Part shown: positions 15,930-26,222 of the stretch, in pieces
How the letters are laid out: every line of letters starts with the position of its first letter
How positions within the stretch are numbered: position 1 is the first letter of the stretch
Assembly (NCBI GenBank): GCA_014190675.1
Contig: BJGT01000023.1
Location: forward strand, 1 to 33,884
Reading direction: 5' to 3'
DNA length: 33,884 nt
Source of the DNA: Comamonadaceae bacterium
Lineage (GTDB): Bacteria; Pseudomonadota; Gammaproteobacteria; Burkholderiales; Burkholderiaceae_C
Notes under the pieces: generated by a model
Told to the model about the DNA's origin: nothing
The model's input: only the letters and a program-made list of their open reading frames with translations
Databases searched by the model: none
Made by a program: the position numbers and the translations under genes

Positions 15930-18911
15930 ATGAAACGGATGCTGATCAACGCCACGCAGGCTGAAGAGCGCCGCCTGGCCATTGTCGATGGACAAAAACT
16001 GCTCGATTACGAAATCGAGATCGAGGGGCGCGAACAGCGCAAGGGCAATATTTACAAGGCTGTGGTGACCCGGGTCGAGCCCTCGCTGGAGGCCTGCTTT
16101 GTCGACTACGGCGAAGACCGGCACGGCTTTTTGCCATTCAAGGAAATCTCGCGGCAATACTTTGCGCCCGGGGTTTCTGTCAACCAGGCCCGCATCCAGG
16201 ACGCCATTCGTGAAGGCCAGGAACTGCTGGTGCAGGTGGAAAAAGAAGAGCGCGGCAACAAGGGCGCAGCGCTGACCACCTTGGTGTCGCTGGCCGGTCG
16301 CTATGTGGTGCTGATGCCCAATAACCCGCGGGGCGGTGGTGTGTCGCGCCGCATCGAGGGCGAAGACCGCACCGACCTCAAGGAGGCGCTGGACCAACTC
16401 GAGTACCCCAACGGCATGAGCATCATTGCCCGCACCGCTGGCATCGGCCGCAGCGCGCCTGAGCTGCAGTGGGACCTGAACTACCTCCTCAAGCTCTGGA
16501 CGGCGATTGACGGCGCCGCCAAAGGTGGCAAAGGCGCCTTCCTCATCTACCAGGAATCCAGCCTGGTGATACGCGCCATCCGGGACTACTTCAACCATGA
16601 CATCGGCGACATCCTGATCGACACCGACGACGTGTACGACCAGGCCCAGCAGTTCATGGCGCACGTGATGCCAGAGCATGCGGCCCGGGTCAAACGCTAC
16701 CGCGACGATGCCCCGCTGTTCTCGCGTTTCCAGATCGAGCACCAGATCGAATCGGCCTATGCACGCACCGTACAGCTGCCCAGCGGCGGCGCGATTGTGA
16801 TCGACCACACCGAGGCCCTGGTCTCGGTCGACGTGAACTCGGCGCGCGCCATCCGGGGCGGCGACATTGAAGAGACTGCGACCCGCACCAACCTGGAGGC
16901 TGCCGACGAAGTGGCGCGCCAAATGCGCCTGCGCGACCTCGGCGGCCTGATCGTGATCGACTTCATCGACATGGAAGAAAGCCGTAACCGGCGCGAAGTG
17001 GAAAGCCGGCTGCGCGACGCGCTGCGGCAGGACCGCGCCCGGGTGCAGTTCGGCACCATCAGCAAGTTCGGTCTGATGGAGATGAGCCGCCAGCGGCTGC
17101 GCCCAGCGCTCAGCGAAGGCGCCTCCATCCCCTGCCCGCGCTGCGGTGGCGCCGGCCATATCCGCGACACCGAATCGAGTGCGCTGCAAATTCTGCGCAT
17201 CATCCAAGAGGAGTCACTCAAGGACAACACGGCCTCGGTGCTGTGCCAGGTACCGGTTGAGGTGGCCTCGTTCCTGCTGAATGAAAAGCGCACCGAGATC
17301 GCCAAGATCGAACTCAAGCAGCGCATCAACGTGCTGATGGTGCCCAACAAAACCCTTGAGACTCCCAATTACAAGTTAGAGCGCCTCAAGCACGATGACC
17401 CTCGCTTGGACAATATCCAGGCCTCGTACAAGATGGCTGAGACAATTGAAGACGCCACTTCAGTGACCCGTCGCTCGCAGGAGCCGACCAACAAGCAGCT
17501 TCCCATCATCAAGGGCGTTCTGCCAGACGTGCCGGCCCCGGTTGCCGCACCCCTGCCGCAGGCGCCCAAAACGCCTCAGCCAGTTAGCGCAGCCCCGGCG
17601 AGCCCCCGGCAAACAGTTGCACCGGCCGCCGTGAGCACCACAGAACAGGGCTTTTTTGGCTGGGTCAGGCAGTTGTTTTCCCCCGCTACGGCCAAACCGG
17701 CGGCAAGCCCTGCAGCAGCACCAGCTGGCACGCAGGACCGGCGCGACGGCCCAGGCCGGGATGCTGCGCGCCGCAGTGAAGGGCGCGGCGAAGCCCGCAG
17801 CGAGAACCGAACAGACGGTCGCAGTGGTCGTGGTGAAGGTCGCGGTGAGGGCCGTGAAGGCCGCGGCGGTCGCGGCGGTCGCGGCGGGCGTGGCGAGCGG
17901 GGCCCGCAACGCGAGCGCCTCGATAACGAGGGCAAACCAACGGGATCAGAAGGCGCCAACGGCAGCGATCTCAACCCATCTGCTGCGGTATCTTCAGCGC
18001 CGCAGGCGAGTGCAGAGCGGGCACAACGCAGCGCCGAACGCGGGGAACGCGGCCGGGGCGAACGACGCCCCGAGCGCAATCGCCGGCCTGAGGAAGCCGG
18101 CAAAACCGAAGGGCCTGGCGGGCCAGAAACCCATCGCGCCGATCACCAGACTGCCGATACCGCAACCGTCATGCCAGCGGCGAGCGCCGAGTTGGCGGGC
18201 GATGGTTCGAACAATCCGTCAGAGCCGCGCGAGCGCAGGCCACGTGGGCGTGACCGCGGCCCCCGTACCGACCGAGGTGAACGGGGTGAGCGGGCTGGGC
18301 GGACTGAGGGCACAGACCGGCCTGACCTTCAGGAGCAGCCCGAGCCAACAGCTCAGGATGAGGGGCTCTTCAACCAGACACCCGAGCAGCCGCGCAAGTC
18401 TTACTTTTCAAACGCCGTCGCTCAGGCCCAGAGCAATCCGCTCAACCCTGACATGGCCTTGCCAAGCGAGTCGGCCGAAGCGTCTGCGCCGCAGACATCA
18501 AACCTGGCTAGTGCTCCGGCTGCGCCGGCTGCCCAAGCCAGCTCGCTAGCCCAGGACACCTTGGCTGTGCCAGTGAGCAGGGCCGCGCCTCAGGACAGCG
18601 CCGAAGAGGCTCCGGCAGCCGCAAGCCAGGCGTCTGGCAAGGGCGCCATGCCGCCGGTATCGGCCTTCCTGCTACCGATCGGGGAGCTGAATGCTGTGGC
18701 TCAAAGCTCAGGCTTGAGCTGGGTCAACTCCGATCCGGCCAAGGTGGCCTCGGTGCAGGCCGCCATCGCAGCCGAGCCCCGGCCAATCCATGTGCCACGG
18801 CAGCGACCGGCACCAGCCGTGCTTGAGGACGGTCCCCTGGTGTTGGTGGAAACGCGGCGGGATTTGCGCGAGTTCACCCTGCCGTTTGAGACGACAAGCG
18901 CCAAGCCCTGA
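15930..18911 (+). CDS. rne: ribonuclease E
   Basis: Essential endoribonuclease for mRNA decay and rRNA/tRNA processing, and scaffold of the degradosome. Starting at ATG 15930 ([10 protein letters not shown], with GAAGGA nine bases upstream) it has 993 aa. The S1 domain is at about 38-118. The catalytic aspartates are D301 and D344, matching E. coli D303 and D346 with an offset of two. The Zn-link is CPRCGG (C402, C405). After about residue 520 the sequence becomes disordered, with Pro/Ala stretches and three Arg/Gly-rich blocks (about 604-663, 720-745 and 770-800) likely to bind RNA. A conserved-looking tail near the end ([16 protein letters not shown]) closes the protein. An upstream ATG at 15891 would add 13 atypical residues. 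Convergent hemY begins nine bases downstream. Confidence 0.97.
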   Translation: MKRMLINATQAEERRLAIVDGQKLLDYEIEIEGREQRKGNIYKAVVTRVEPSLEACFVDYGEDRHGFLPFKEISRQYFAPGVSVNQARIQDAIREGQELLVQVEKEERGNKGAALTTLVSLAGRYVVLMPNNPRGGGVSRRIEGEDRTDLKEALDQLEYPNGMSIIARTAGIGRSAPELQWDLNYLLKLWTAIDGAAKGGKGAFLIYQESSLVIRAIRDYFNHDIGDILIDTDDVYDQAQQFMAHVMPEHAARVKRYRDDAPLFSRFQIEHQIESAYARTVQLPSGGAIVIDHTEALVSVDVNSARAIRGGDIEETATRTNLEAADEVARQMRLRDLGGLIVIDFIDMEESRNRREVESRLRDALRQDRARVQFGTISKFGLMEMSRQRLRPALSEGASIPCPRCGGAGHIRDTESSALQILRIIQEESLKDNTASVLCQVPVEVASFLLNEKRTEIAKIELKQRINVLMVPNKTLETPNYKLERLKHDDPRLDNIQASYKMAETIEDATSVTRRSQEPTNKQLPIIKGVLPDVPAPVAAPLPQAPKTPQPVSAAPASPRQTVAPAAVSTTEQGFFGWVRQLFSPATAKPAASPAAAPAGTQDRRDGPGRDAARRSEGRGEARSENRTDGRSGRGEGRGEGREGRGGRGGRGGRGERGPQRERLDNEGKPTGSEGANGSDLNPSAAVSSAPQASAERAQRSAERGERGRGERRPERNRRPEEAGKTEGPGGPETHRADHQTADTATVMPAASAELAGDGSNNPSEPRERRPRGRDRGPRTDRGERGERAGRTEGTDRPDLQEQPEPTAQDEGLFNQTPEQPRKSYFSNAVAQAQSNPLNPDMALPSESAEASAPQTSNLASAPAAPAAQASSLAQDTLAVPVSRAAPQDSAEEAPAAASQASGKGAMPPVSAFLLPIGELNAVAQSSGLSWVNSDPAKVASVQAAIAAEPRPIHVPRQRPAPAVLEDGPLVLVETRRDLREFTLPFETTSAKP
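17862..17897 (+). repeat. 9-bp tandem repeat in the Arg/Gly-rich part of rne
   Basis: The unit CGCGGCGGT occurs at 17862 and 17871, then degenerates to CGCGGCGGG (17880) and CGTGGCGAG (17889). It encodes repeated Arg-Gly-Gly triplets. Such arrays readily change length by slippage without altering frame. Confidence 0.85.
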
Positions 18912-18917
18912 GCGGCA

Positions 18918-18954
18918 GGCTCAGACCAAGGCGGCCGAGCGCCAGGCCTGAGCC
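18918..18954. terminator. inverted repeat at the rne/hemY convergence
   Basis: GGCTCAG (18918-18924) pairs with CTGAGCC (18948-18954), with a smaller GGCG/CGCC stem (18930-18943) inside the loop. It covers the 3' ends of the convergent rne and hemY genes. No T-run follows on either strand, so intrinsic termination is doubtful. Confidence 0.3.
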
Positions 18955-20210
18955 GCGGCTTCGGTGTCGCCCCGCTGTTCGGCCAGCTCTGCCAGGGCGC
19001 GCCAGATCTTGCGTTGCAGGCTGCCGTCTTTGAGCCGGGGCTGCGCCTGCTTGAGCAACTGCTGGGCCTTGCCCCACAGTTGCAGGCGTATGCACAGCAT
19101 GCCAGCGAGGTATTGCAACAGGGCGTCCGCCGGGTTGCGCAGTTGAGCTTGCTCAATGCGGGCCAACCAAGCGGCGTCCGGCAGACCCGATGTGCCGGTG
19201 AAGCTCGACTCAATCAGTTCAATCAATTGCAAACGCTGCTCGTTTGCTGGCTTGGCTGCGGCCATGCTGTCGGGCTCAGCGAGTTGATCCCAGATCGGCA
19301 ACAGACAATTTCGCGCCAACTCAGCCTGGTTATCGTGTTGCAGCAACAGCCGCGCTGCGGCCATCGCCACCTCTGGCATCAAGCGTTCAGCCACATCCAG
19401 CGTCAGCCAAGCGGCCTGCAATTGCTCAGGGCTATAGGCCAAAGCGAGCAACTCTAGCGCCAGCGCACGCCGAATGCCCTGGGAGGCCAGTTCAGAAAAG
19501 GCCCTGTGTTTGGTCAGCAGGCGTGCTGTTTCGAGCGCCAAGCGGGTTTGCCGGTTCATGCGCGCCGCTTTGAGCCGCAAGCGCAGGGCTGCTGTGCGCC
19601 GCCCCGCCCCTTGGGATAGTTGGTCCAACGCCTGCGAGGCAGCTACCGGATCCCGGTCTTGCAATGCCCACTGAGCTGCGCGCAATTGCACACCCTCGAG
19701 CATCTCCAGCACATCGCGGCGCGGGGCTTGCGCCAAGGCCTGTTGCAGGTGCTCGTTGCGGCCGCTGCGGTCCTGCAAGCCCTGAGAGCTTTCGGCCGCT
19801 ACCAAGTGGGCCAGCGCCCTAAGCCGGCCCGAGTAGGTCAGCACCACCTCACCTTCAGCCATCGCCTCCTCACGGGCCAGCACCATATTGGCCGCTTTAC
19901 GGGCCCGTATGTAGCGCCCGGCCAGCAGATGCGAAAGCGCATCAAGCAGGGCGGCGTAAAGCGAGCGCTCATGGTGTTGAACCCGCCAACGCCTGGCCTG
20001 TCCAGGGATGGAGAAAAAGGCGTCCAAGCCCCGCCAGGCCAGGTGAAGAATGACAAACAGCAGGGCCAGCAGCAGCAACACCAAGTTGAGCGACAAGTCC
20101 AGCCGGTAAGGCGGCCAAAACAGGGTGACGCTACTCTGGTTGTCCCCAATAAACAGCGCCACGGACGCAGCCACCGCAAACAGAGACAGCAGCCACAATG
20201 AAGCGCGCAT
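18921..20210 (-). CDS. hemY: HemY, membrane TPR protein of the hem operon
   Basis: A 429-aa inner-membrane protein with two N-terminal transmembrane helices (about 3-21 and 40-58), the HemY-N motif (GLDAFFSIPGQARRWR) and a C-terminal half made of TPR-like helical repeats. In E. coli HemY is linked to late haem synthesis, but it is not the protoporphyrinogen oxidase that bears the same name in Gram-positives. Its exact function is unclear. It starts two bases after the hemX stop and is the last gene of hemC-hemD-hemX-hemY. Its stop lies nine bases from that of rne on the opposite strand. Confidence 0.92.
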   Translation of the reverse strand: MRASLWLLSLFAVAASVALFIGDNQSSVTLFWPPYRLDLSLNLVLLLLALLFVILHLAWRGLDAFFSIPGQARRWRVQHHERSLYAALLDALSHLLAGRYIRARKAANMVLAREEAMAEGEVVLTYSGRLRALAHLVAAESSQGLQDRSGRNEHLQQALAQAPRRDVLEMLEGVQLRAAQWALQDRDPVAASQALDQLSQGAGRRTAALRLRLKAARMNRQTRLALETARLLTKHRAFSELASQGIRRALALELLALAYSPEQLQAAWLTLDVAERLMPEVAMAAARLLLQHDNQAELARNCLLPIWDQLAEPDSMAAAKPANEQRLQLIELIESSFTGTSGLPDAAWLARIEQAQLRNPADALLQYLAGMLCIRLQLWGKAQQLLKQAQPRLKDGSLQRKIWRALAELAEQRGDTEAAAQAWRSAALV

Positions 20211-20212
20211 GC

Positions 20213-21253
20213 TCAGCGCCCAGCCGCGGCGGTAGCAAGAGCCGCCAGCGTGTCGTCCACCCGTGGCAGCTGCATTTGCTGCATTTGCTGATGCACTTGG
20301 AGCAACAGGGCCGAGGCAATTTGTGTTTTGCGGGAGCCGGTCTCAAAGTATTTCTCCAAGGCGCTACGCGCTGACAAGAGGTCGGCGCGTGCTGACTCCA
20401 TCTGGCGCGCCAAAAGACCAAGGCGGGCATTGAGCAACTTGAGTTTGAAGTTTTCGCGCAGAAAAAAAGATTGCTCAGGCGACAGCAGGGCGGCTTCCGG
20501 GGCCTCGATGCGGCTGACCCGCAACAGGCCTCGAAGCTCGTCAAGCACCGTCTGGATGCTGCGTTCCCACCAGCTTAGTGGAGCGGCTATTTGGGCCTGC
20601 TTGGCGGCAGCTATCGCCACGGCCGGCACCACCGCATTGGCCAGCACCAATTCATCCGCGAGCCGCACCAACTCGTCGAGCTTGACAAGCAGGCTGGGCG
20701 TGTCGCTCACCACAGCCGCCTTGATGCGGTCGATGTCGCGCACGATCGCTCTCTGCAGGGGGCTAAGCCGCGGCTGGGCGGCGCGCGAGACCCGTTGATC
20801 GGCCGACTTAAGCGCTGCCAACAGGGGCTCTACGCTGCCGGTTAACTGAGCCTGCTGTTGCGCCAGCCGGATGGCCGATTCAATGTCAATCACCAGGTTT
20901 TCATCACGCGAGCGCGACAGGCTTTGCATCAACTCTTGCAGCTGCGTGCGCTGCAAGGCGATTTCATTGAGCCTGGCCTCGAACAGGGCCACCCGAGCGG
21001 CTGCATCGCGGGAGAGCTCCTGGGCCTGGCGGGCCAGGGTTCGGGCGTCTAGCGCCTGCGCCCCGGCCTCCGCGCTCTGTTTGGCCAGTTGCTCCTGAAT
21101 ATGGCTCAACTTTTGCCATAACAGCATGCTGATTAGCAGGCCAAGCAGGGCCAGCAAGCCCAGCGCCAGCAGCCATCGCCCGGTACGCCGAGGCGCCGCC
21201 TCGGGCGCGCCGGGGCTGAGGTCGGCTGCGCCAGTCGCTTCGGGGGAGTTCAT
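20213..21253 (-). CDS. hemX: HemX, membrane-anchored protein of the hem operon
   Basis: A 346-aa protein of the proteobacterial HemX family (formerly called uroporphyrinogen-III C-methyltransferase in some databases, but with no SAM-binding motif visible). A Pro/Ala-rich N-terminus is followed by one transmembrane helix (about 27-46), a long probable coiled coil (about 47-120, rich in A, Q, E and R) and a helical domain with SLSRSRDENLVIDIESAIRLAQ (given in part). Its ATG overlaps the hemD TGA as ATGA, and hemY follows after two bases. Function is unproven; a scaffold role for haem enzymes is a family-level proposal. Confidence 0.9.
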   Translation of the reverse strand: MNSPEATGAADLSPGAPEAAPRRTGRWLLALGLLALLGLLISMLLWQKLSHIQEQLAKQSAEAGAQALDARTLARQAQELSRDAAARVALFEARLNEIALQRTQLQELMQSLSRSRDENLVIDIESAIRLAQQQAQLTGSVEPLLAALKSADQRVSRAAQPRLSPLQRAIVRDIDRIKAAVVSDTPSLLVKLDELVRLADELVLANAVVPAVAIAAAKQAQIAAPLSWWERSIQTVLDELRGLLRVSRIEAPEAALLSPEQSFFLRENFKLKLLNARLGLLARQMESARADLLSARSALEKYFETGSRKTQIASALLLQVHQQMQQMQLPRVDDTLAALATAAAGR

Positions 21254-22062
21254 CGCATCGATTCTATCGAGAGCAACAATTCAGCCAGCACCGGCCGTGA
21301 CTCAAGCACCAGGCCAAAACCGGCCTGCCGAGCGGCCAGCGCGATCCGGCTGTGGGTTGCCAACGCCCGGGCCAGCTGCCAGCGCTGGCTTGGCATCAAA
21401 ACGCACAAATTGGCCAACGCCTGCCCGCTGCTCAAAAGCCAAACCGAGCCGTCGCTGGCAGCGGCTCGGGCCAGCACAAACTCCTGGGCACTCCAATTTG
21501 GTGCGCGGCGCTGGTATGCCACCACAAATTCGGGGCAGGCGGGCAAGGCTCTGATAGCAGTGGCCAACCAGTCACGCCCCGTCCCCGGTTGTTCCGCCGG
21601 GCTGGTCGCTGTGCTGTCATGAGGGCGGTCATCGCCGCGAACGATCAAAACCCGGTCCCCAGGCTTGAGCTGGCGTGCCACCTGCTGCCACAGCGCCTCT
21701 GAATCAAATTGCCCCGCATCGAGCGCGGGCAGGTCGATGCAGGCGGCTGCCACACCTTCGCGCAGCAGGGCCTGGCGGGAGCCCGGTCCGGTCACCCAGG
21801 CTCTGGGCTGGCTGTTAGGCTCAGAAAACCCGCTCGGTTCGCCGGGCGGACGGGCCGCAAAAAAACTACGCACGGCATTGGCACTGACAAACATCACAGC
21901 GGCATACGCCGGCAAGCGCTGCCAAGCCAGGCCCAGGGCCGCGGCATCGGCAAAGGGATCGATTGCGATCAGGGGCAGCGAAACAGCATCAACACCGCCG
22001 GCGCGCAGGTCTTTCACCCAACGCTGCGCCTCAGGCAATGGCCGAGTGACGACGACCCGCAT
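21250..22062 (-). CDS. hemD: uroporphyrinogen-III synthase HemD
   Basis: Cyclises hydroxymethylbilane to uroporphyrinogen III with inversion of ring D. The 270-aa protein begins VVVTRPLPEAQRWVKDL and has the weakly conserved two-lobe HemD pattern (AVMFVSANAVRSFF, AWVTGPGSRQALLREGV, DRVLIVRGDDRP). HemD proteins diverge strongly in sequence, so operon position supports the call. It lies five bases after hemC and overlaps hemX by four. A short insertion rich in Ser/Pro (STATSPAEQPGTGRD) occurs in the middle of the second lobe. Confidence 0.9.
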   Translation of the reverse strand: MRVVVTRPLPEAQRWVKDLRAGGVDAVSLPLIAIDPFADAAALGLAWQRLPAYAAVMFVSANAVRSFFAARPPGEPSGFSEPNSQPRAWVTGPGSRQALLREGVAAACIDLPALDAGQFDSEALWQQVARQLKPGDRVLIVRGDDRPHDSTATSPAEQPGTGRDWLATAIRALPACPEFVVAYQRRAPNWSAQEFVLARAAASDGSVWLLSSGQALANLCVLMPSQRWQLARALATHSRIALAARQAGFGLVLESRPVLAELLLSIESMR

Positions 22063-22067
22063 GGCAC

Positions 22068-23015
22068 TCAGCCGCTGCTTGGCAGCTCAGCATCCTGGGC
22101 AATCACCCCGCCCTGGGCCAGCACCAGTGCCCGAAGCTGCGCTGCAACCCGCTCGCCCAGCGCATTTGCCTTGACCAGGTCGCTGACCTGGGCCCGGTCC
22201 TGCACCTGCACCAGCGGCAAATTGCCGTCAGGGTCGCCCCACGCGGCACGCAGGCCCAGCGTGTCGCCATCGAAGGTGGCAAAAGCGGCCAACGGCATCG
22301 AGCAACTGCCCCCCATGCAGCGGCTGACCGCCCGCTCGGCAGTCACGGCTGCCCAGGTTCTGGCATGGGCCAGTGGGGCCAAAGCGGCCCGCACGTCGAC
22401 CTGGTCTGAGCGAACTTCGATGCCCAGGGCGCCCTGACCAGCTGCAGGCAGCATGGCCTCGGGCTCAAAAACTTCCCGTATCCGGTCAGCCAACCCGAGC
22501 CGCTTGAGGCCAGCGGCGGCCAACACGATGGCATCGTACTGACCCTCATCGAGTTTGCGCAGCCGAGTGTCTAGATTGCCACGCAGCGGCTCGATCCGCA
22601 GGTCGGGTCGCAGCGCGAGCAGCAGGGCCATGCGGCGCAAGCTAGAGGTGCCAACCACCGCACCCAAGGGCAGGTCTGCCAGGCAGGAGTAAGTGCCAGA
22701 CACAAAGGCATCCCGGGGGTCTTCACGCTGCATCACACAGGCCAGCTCAAAGCCAGCGGGCAGCTCCATCGGCACGTCTTTGAGCGAGTGCACTGCCAGG
22801 TTGGCGCGCCCCTCTTCGAGGGCCACTTCGAGTTCTTTCACAAACAGGCCCTTGCCGCCAACCTTGCTTAGCGAACGGTCCAGAATCTGGTCGCCCCGGG
22901 TTGTCATGCCAAGCAAACTGACCTGGTGGCCTCGCGCGGTCAAAAGGTCTCGCACATGCTCGGCCTGCCACAGGGCAAGACGGCTTTCTCTTGTTGCAAT
23001 GGTCAAATTTGGCAT
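22068..23015 (-). CDS. hemC: porphobilinogen deaminase HemC
   Basis: Polymerises four porphobilinogens into hydroxymethylbilane. The 315-aa protein has [10 protein letters not shown], the catalytic D80 (HSLKD), the VGTSSLRR motif, RGNLDTRL, and C238 (GGSC) that carries the dipyrromethane cofactor. The minus-strand frame is open upstream to 23378, but that part is the reverse of ppc; ATG 23015 gives the usual [16 protein letters not shown] start. There is no Shine-Dalgarno. A TTGAAA/TATGAG promoter with a 17-bp spacer ends nine bases before the ATG, implying an almost leaderless mRNA. It is first of four co-directional hem genes and divergent from ppc. Confidence 0.96.
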   Translation of the reverse strand: MPNLTIATRESRLALWQAEHVRDLLTARGHQVSLLGMTTRGDQILDRSLSKVGGKGLFVKELEVALEEGRANLAVHSLKDVPMELPAGFELACVMQREDPRDAFVSGTYSCLADLPLGAVVGTSSLRRMALLLALRPDLRIEPLRGNLDTRLRKLDEGQYDAIVLAAAGLKRLGLADRIREVFEPEAMLPAAGQGALGIEVRSDQVDVRAALAPLAHARTWAAVTAERAVSRCMGGSCSMPLAAFATFDGDTLGLRAAWGDPDGNLPLVQVQDRAQVSDLVKANALGERVAAQLRALVLAQGGVIAQDAELPSSG

Positions 23016-23024
23016 GCGGGTTGG

Positions 23025-23053
23025 CTCATAAGCATCACGGCTTGGGCTTTCAA
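23025..23053 (-). promoter_or_regulatory. predicted hemC operon promoter
   Basis: On the minus strand TTGAAA (23053-23048) and TATGAG (23030-23025) are spaced 17 bp. The -35 matches five of six and the -10 four of six consensus bases. It lies in the 85-bp divergent gap with ppc. The transcript would start two or three bases before the hemC ATG. Confidence 0.5.
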
Positions 23054-23100
23054 TCAAGGCGGAAATGCTAGCATGGTCCGCATTTTGCTTAAGCGCCGTC

Positions 23101-26070
23101 ATGAACAAACCCAAGCCACCCGCCCGCCCCGCCAGCGCCTCAAGCACAGCCAAAGACAGCGAACGACCCCTGGTCGAGGACATTCGCTTGCTCGGGCGAA
23201 TTTTGGGCGATGTCATTCGGGAGCAGGAAGGCGGGGCCGCCTTTGACCTGATCGAACAGATCCGCAAGCTCTCGGTGGCCTTCCGACGCGACGCTGACCA
23301 TGCGGCTGACCGGGCGCTGAAAAAACTTCTCAAAGGCCTGAGCGGTGACCAGACCGTCAGTGTTATTCGGGCCTTCACCTATTTCAGCCACTTGGCCAAC
23401 CTGGCTGAAGACCGCCACCATATCCGACGCCGCGCCATCCACGAACGCGCCGGAGATAGCCAAGAGGGCAGCATTGATGTGGCGCTGGAGCGGCTGCGCT
23501 TGGCAGGCATAAGCACCAAAACCATCGCCGACACGCTCGCTACAAGTTTTATCTCGCCGGTGCTGACCGCCCACCCCACCGAGGTGCAACGCAAAAGCAT
23601 TCTGGACGCCGAGCGCGACATCGCCCAGCTGCTGGCCGCGCGGGACGATATTCGCGCCAAAGCAACCGCGGCAGGCACCCGACGGGATGCCCTGAGCCCG
23701 CGCGAACTTTCGGCCAATGAGGCACAAATCAGCGCACGCGTGCTGCAGTTGTGGCAAACCCGCTTGCTGCGCTTTACCAAGCTGACCGTGGCCGACGAGG
23801 TGGAAAACGCGCTGAGCTATTACGAGAGCACTTTTTTGCGGGAAATCCCGCGTATCTATGCTGACCTTGAGCGCAAACTCGGACAGCACAAAGTGAACAG
23901 TTTTCTGCGCATGGGCCAGTGGATTGGCGGCGACCGCGACGGCAACCCCAACGTCAATGCCCAAACCCTGGTGCATGCGCTGCGCCGCCAAGCCGATGTG
24001 GCGCTGCGCCACTATCTCACCGAGGTGCACTACTTGGGCAGCGAGCTGTCAGTCTCGGCCATGCTGGTGCAATGTGACCCGGCCATGCAGGCACTCGCGG
24101 AGCGCTCTCCAGACACCAATGCGCACCGCCAGGACGAGCCCTACCGCCGCGCACTCACCGGCATGTATGCGCGACTGGCAGCCACGCTCAAGGCGCTCAC
24201 CGGGGGCGACGCTGCACGCCATGCCGTGGCACCGCAAAGCCCCTACCTGAGTGCCGCAGAATTTTTGGCTGATTTGCGCGTCATCGAGCAGTCGCTGCGC
24301 TCTCACCATGGCGCTGCCTTGGCCGTGCAACGTCTGCACCCGCTGGCCCGGGCCGTGGAAGTATTCGGGTTTCACCTCGCCACTATTGACCTAAGGCAAA
24401 GCTCAGACCAGCACGAACAGGTGGTCGCTGAATTGTTTGCCCAGGCCCGCATCGAGCCCGATTACACCGGGCTTGGCGAATCCGCCAAGCGCGAGGTACT
24501 GATGCGTCAGTTACGCGACGCCAGACCACTGAGGGTGCCGGATGCAAGTTACTGCGAGCACACGCTGGGCGAACTGGCTATCTTTCAGACCGCCCGGTCG
24601 CTGCGTGAGCGCTTCGGCGCGCAGGCGATACGCCACTACATCATCAGCCACACCGAAACCGTGAGCGACCTGCTCGAGGTATTGCTGCTGCAAAAAGAGG
24701 TGGGGCTGATGCGCGGCCTGCTGGCCGAAGGCACTCAGGGCAGTGCTTGCAACGACTTGATCGTGGTGCCCCTGTTTGAAACCATTGAAGACTTGCGCAA
24801 CGCCGATCCCATCATGCGCGAGTTTTATGCACTGCCAGGCATTCAGGCCATGGTGCAACGCAGCGGCGCCGAGCAAGACATCATGCTCGGTTACTCGGAC
24901 AGCAACAAGGATGGCGGCATCTTCACCAGCAACTGGGAGCTCTACCGCGCCGAAATCGCCCTGGTCGAGTTGTTTGACGAGATCAACCAGCACCAACACA
25001 ACTCCGCCAGATCCGCAGCCACAAGCGCGGGGGCAACACAATCCACCGCCGGGCCGCCCCAAGGAAAATCAGCCCCCTCGGGGGGCAGCGCAGCACACGC
25101 AGTGGCAAGCGTGGGGGCCATGATCCAGCTGCGCATGTTCCACGGTCGCGGCGGCACGGTCGGGCGTGGCGGCGGACCCAGCTATCAGGCCATCCTGGCC
25201 CAACCCCCGGGCACGGTGCGCGGACAGATTCGACTCACCGAGCAAGGCGAGGTGATAGGCTCGAAATACGCCAACCCCGAGATCGGCCGGCGCAACCTGG
25301 AAACCCTGGTCGCAGCCACACTGGAGGCGACCCTGCTGCAGCCAACCAAACCAGCCAGCGCGCCCTTCCTGAGGGCAGCGGCCGAGCTGTCGCTCAGCAG
25401 CATGGCTGCCTACCGCCAACTGGTTTATGAAACATCAGGCTTCACCGAGTATTTTTTTGACTCCACACCAATCCGCGAAATTGCCGAACTCAACATCGGC
25501 TCGCGGCCGGCCTCACGAAAACCGAGCCAGCGCATCGAAGACCTGCGCGCCATCCCCTGGGGGTTTAGCTGGGGCCAGTGCCGCCTCACGCTGCCTGGCT
25601 GGTATGGCTTTGGCTCGGCCGTGGAAGAGTTTCTGCAGCATCAGGGCAGCGCGCTGCACAGGGAAAGGCTGGCGCTGTTGCAGCAGATGGTGCGGCAGTG
25701 GCCTTTTTTCAAAACCCTGTTGTCCAACATGGATATGGTGATGGCCAAAAGCGATCTCGCGCTGGCCGCGCGCTATGCCGAACTGGTCAGCAACACCCGC
25801 TTGCGCAAGAAAATATTCACGATGATCGAAGCCGAGTGGCATCGCACCGTCTTGGCGCTGGGCCAGATCACTGGCGAACGTCAGCGCCTGGCCGGCAACA
25901 CCAGCCTGCAACGCTCGATCCGGAACCGTTTTGCCTACATCGACCCGCTGCACCACCTGCAGGTTGAATTGGTGCGCCGCTACCGAGCCGGCCAGGCCGA
26001 CGAGCGGGTGCAACGGGGGATCCATATTTCCATCAACGGTATCGCAGCCGGGCTGCGCAATACCGGCTGA
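23101..26070 (+). CDS. ppc: phosphoenolpyruvate carboxylase
   Basis: Adds bicarbonate to PEP to make oxaloacetate, replenishing the TCA cycle. The 989-aa protein has catalytic H158 ([13 protein letters not shown]), the [13 protein letters not shown] motif, [12 protein letters not shown] and the glycine loop [11 protein letters not shown] (682 onward). I use ATG 23101 because homologous sequence begins soon after it. ATG 23065 has a better AAGG site and would add 12 residues. The odd feature is a stretch of about 44 residues (631-674), rich in Ala, Ser, Gly and Pro, just before the glycine loop. In E. coli PPC the helix and strand flanking this point are joined by a short turn. The inserted DNA is palindromic (see repeat). 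The catalytic residues remain intact, so the enzyme is probably active. Confidence 0.96.
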   Translation: MNKPKPPARPASASSTAKDSERPLVEDIRLLGRILGDVIREQEGGAAFDLIEQIRKLSVAFRRDADHAADRALKKLLKGLSGDQTVSVIRAFTYFSHLANLAEDRHHIRRRAIHERAGDSQEGSIDVALERLRLAGISTKTIADTLATSFISPVLTAHPTEVQRKSILDAERDIAQLLAARDDIRAKATAAGTRRDALSPRELSANEAQISARVLQLWQTRLLRFTKLTVADEVENALSYYESTFLREIPRIYADLERKLGQHKVNSFLRMGQWIGGDRDGNPNVNAQTLVHALRRQADVALRHYLTEVHYLGSELSVSAMLVQCDPAMQALAERSPDTNAHRQDEPYRRALTGMYARLAATLKALTGGDAARHAVAPQSPYLSAAEFLADLRVIEQSLRSHHGAALAVQRLHPLARAVEVFGFHLATIDLRQSSDQHEQVVAELFAQARIEPDYTGLGESAKREVLMRQLRDARPLRVPDASYCEHTLGELAIFQTARSLRERFGAQAIRHYIISHTETVSDLLEVLLLQKEVGLMRGLLAEGTQGSACNDLIVVPLFETIEDLRNADPIMREFYALPGIQAMVQRSGAEQDIMLGYSDSNKDGGIFTSNWELYRAEIALVELFDEINQHQHNSARSAATSAGATQSTAGPPQGKSAPSGGSAAHAVASVGAMIQLRMFHGRGGTVGRGGGPSYQAILAQPPGTVRGQIRLTEQGEVIGSKYANPEIGRRNLETLVAATLEATLLQPTKPASAPFLRAAAELSLSSMAAYRQLVYETSGFTEYFFDSTPIREIAELNIGSRPASRKPSQRIEDLRAIPWGFSWGQCRLTLPGWYGFGSAVEEFLQHQGSALHRERLALLQQMVRQWPFFKTLLSNMDMVMAKSDLALAARYAELVSNTRLRKKIFTMIEAEWHRTVLALGQITGERQRLAGNTSLQRSIRNRFAYIDPLHHLQVELVRRYRAGQADERVQRGIHISINGIAAGLRNTG
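24991..25122 (+). repeat. palindromic repeat-like insertion read in frame within ppc
   Basis: The DNA of the extra ppc segment holds nested palindromes. The inner one is GCCCCC-TCG-GGGGGC (25072-25086). Outer arms GGCCGCCCCA (25052-25061) and TGGGGGCC (25112-25119) pair with a small bulge. A 20-bp direct repeat matches at 16 positions between 25015-25034 and 25099-25118. It resembles, from memory, a dispersed GC-rich palindromic repeat common between genes in Comamonadaceae. No other copy was noticed in this window. Confidence 0.7.
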
Positions 26071-26222
26071 GCCACAGGGCTGGCCTTGGCCCCAGGCTGA
26101 GACGCTGAACAAGGCCCATAAAATGGAGCAATTCTTCAGCGCAAGCACGGCCCAGGCCGGGTCTTGCCTGTTTCCGGCAAACACCCCAAACCAGGCACGG
26201 TGCCCGCAGCGCCGCCTCACCC
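26071..26222 (+). promoter_or_regulatory. ppc-argH gap with weak promoter candidate
   Basis: The 152-bp gap contains CTGAGA (26097-26102) and TAAAAT (26119-26124) separated by 16 bp, a moderate sigma-70 match, about 90 bases before argH. A small inverted repeat TTGCC/GGCAA follows at 26165-26181. No strong terminator for ppc was seen. Confidence 0.3.

Noticed and set aside
15450..15964. Open frames on both strands in the rne leader, up to about 125 codons
   Set aside because: Composition is erratic, they resemble no family, they lack ribosome binding sites, and they overlap strong RNA hairpins.
15924..17207. Minus-strand frame of 427 codons opposite the catalytic half of rne
   Set aside because: Shadow frame with no family features; the sense strand carries all RNase E motifs.
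23016..23378. N-terminal extension of hemC
   Set aside because: These codons are the reverse strand of ppc, while HemC proteins begin at the ATG at 23015.
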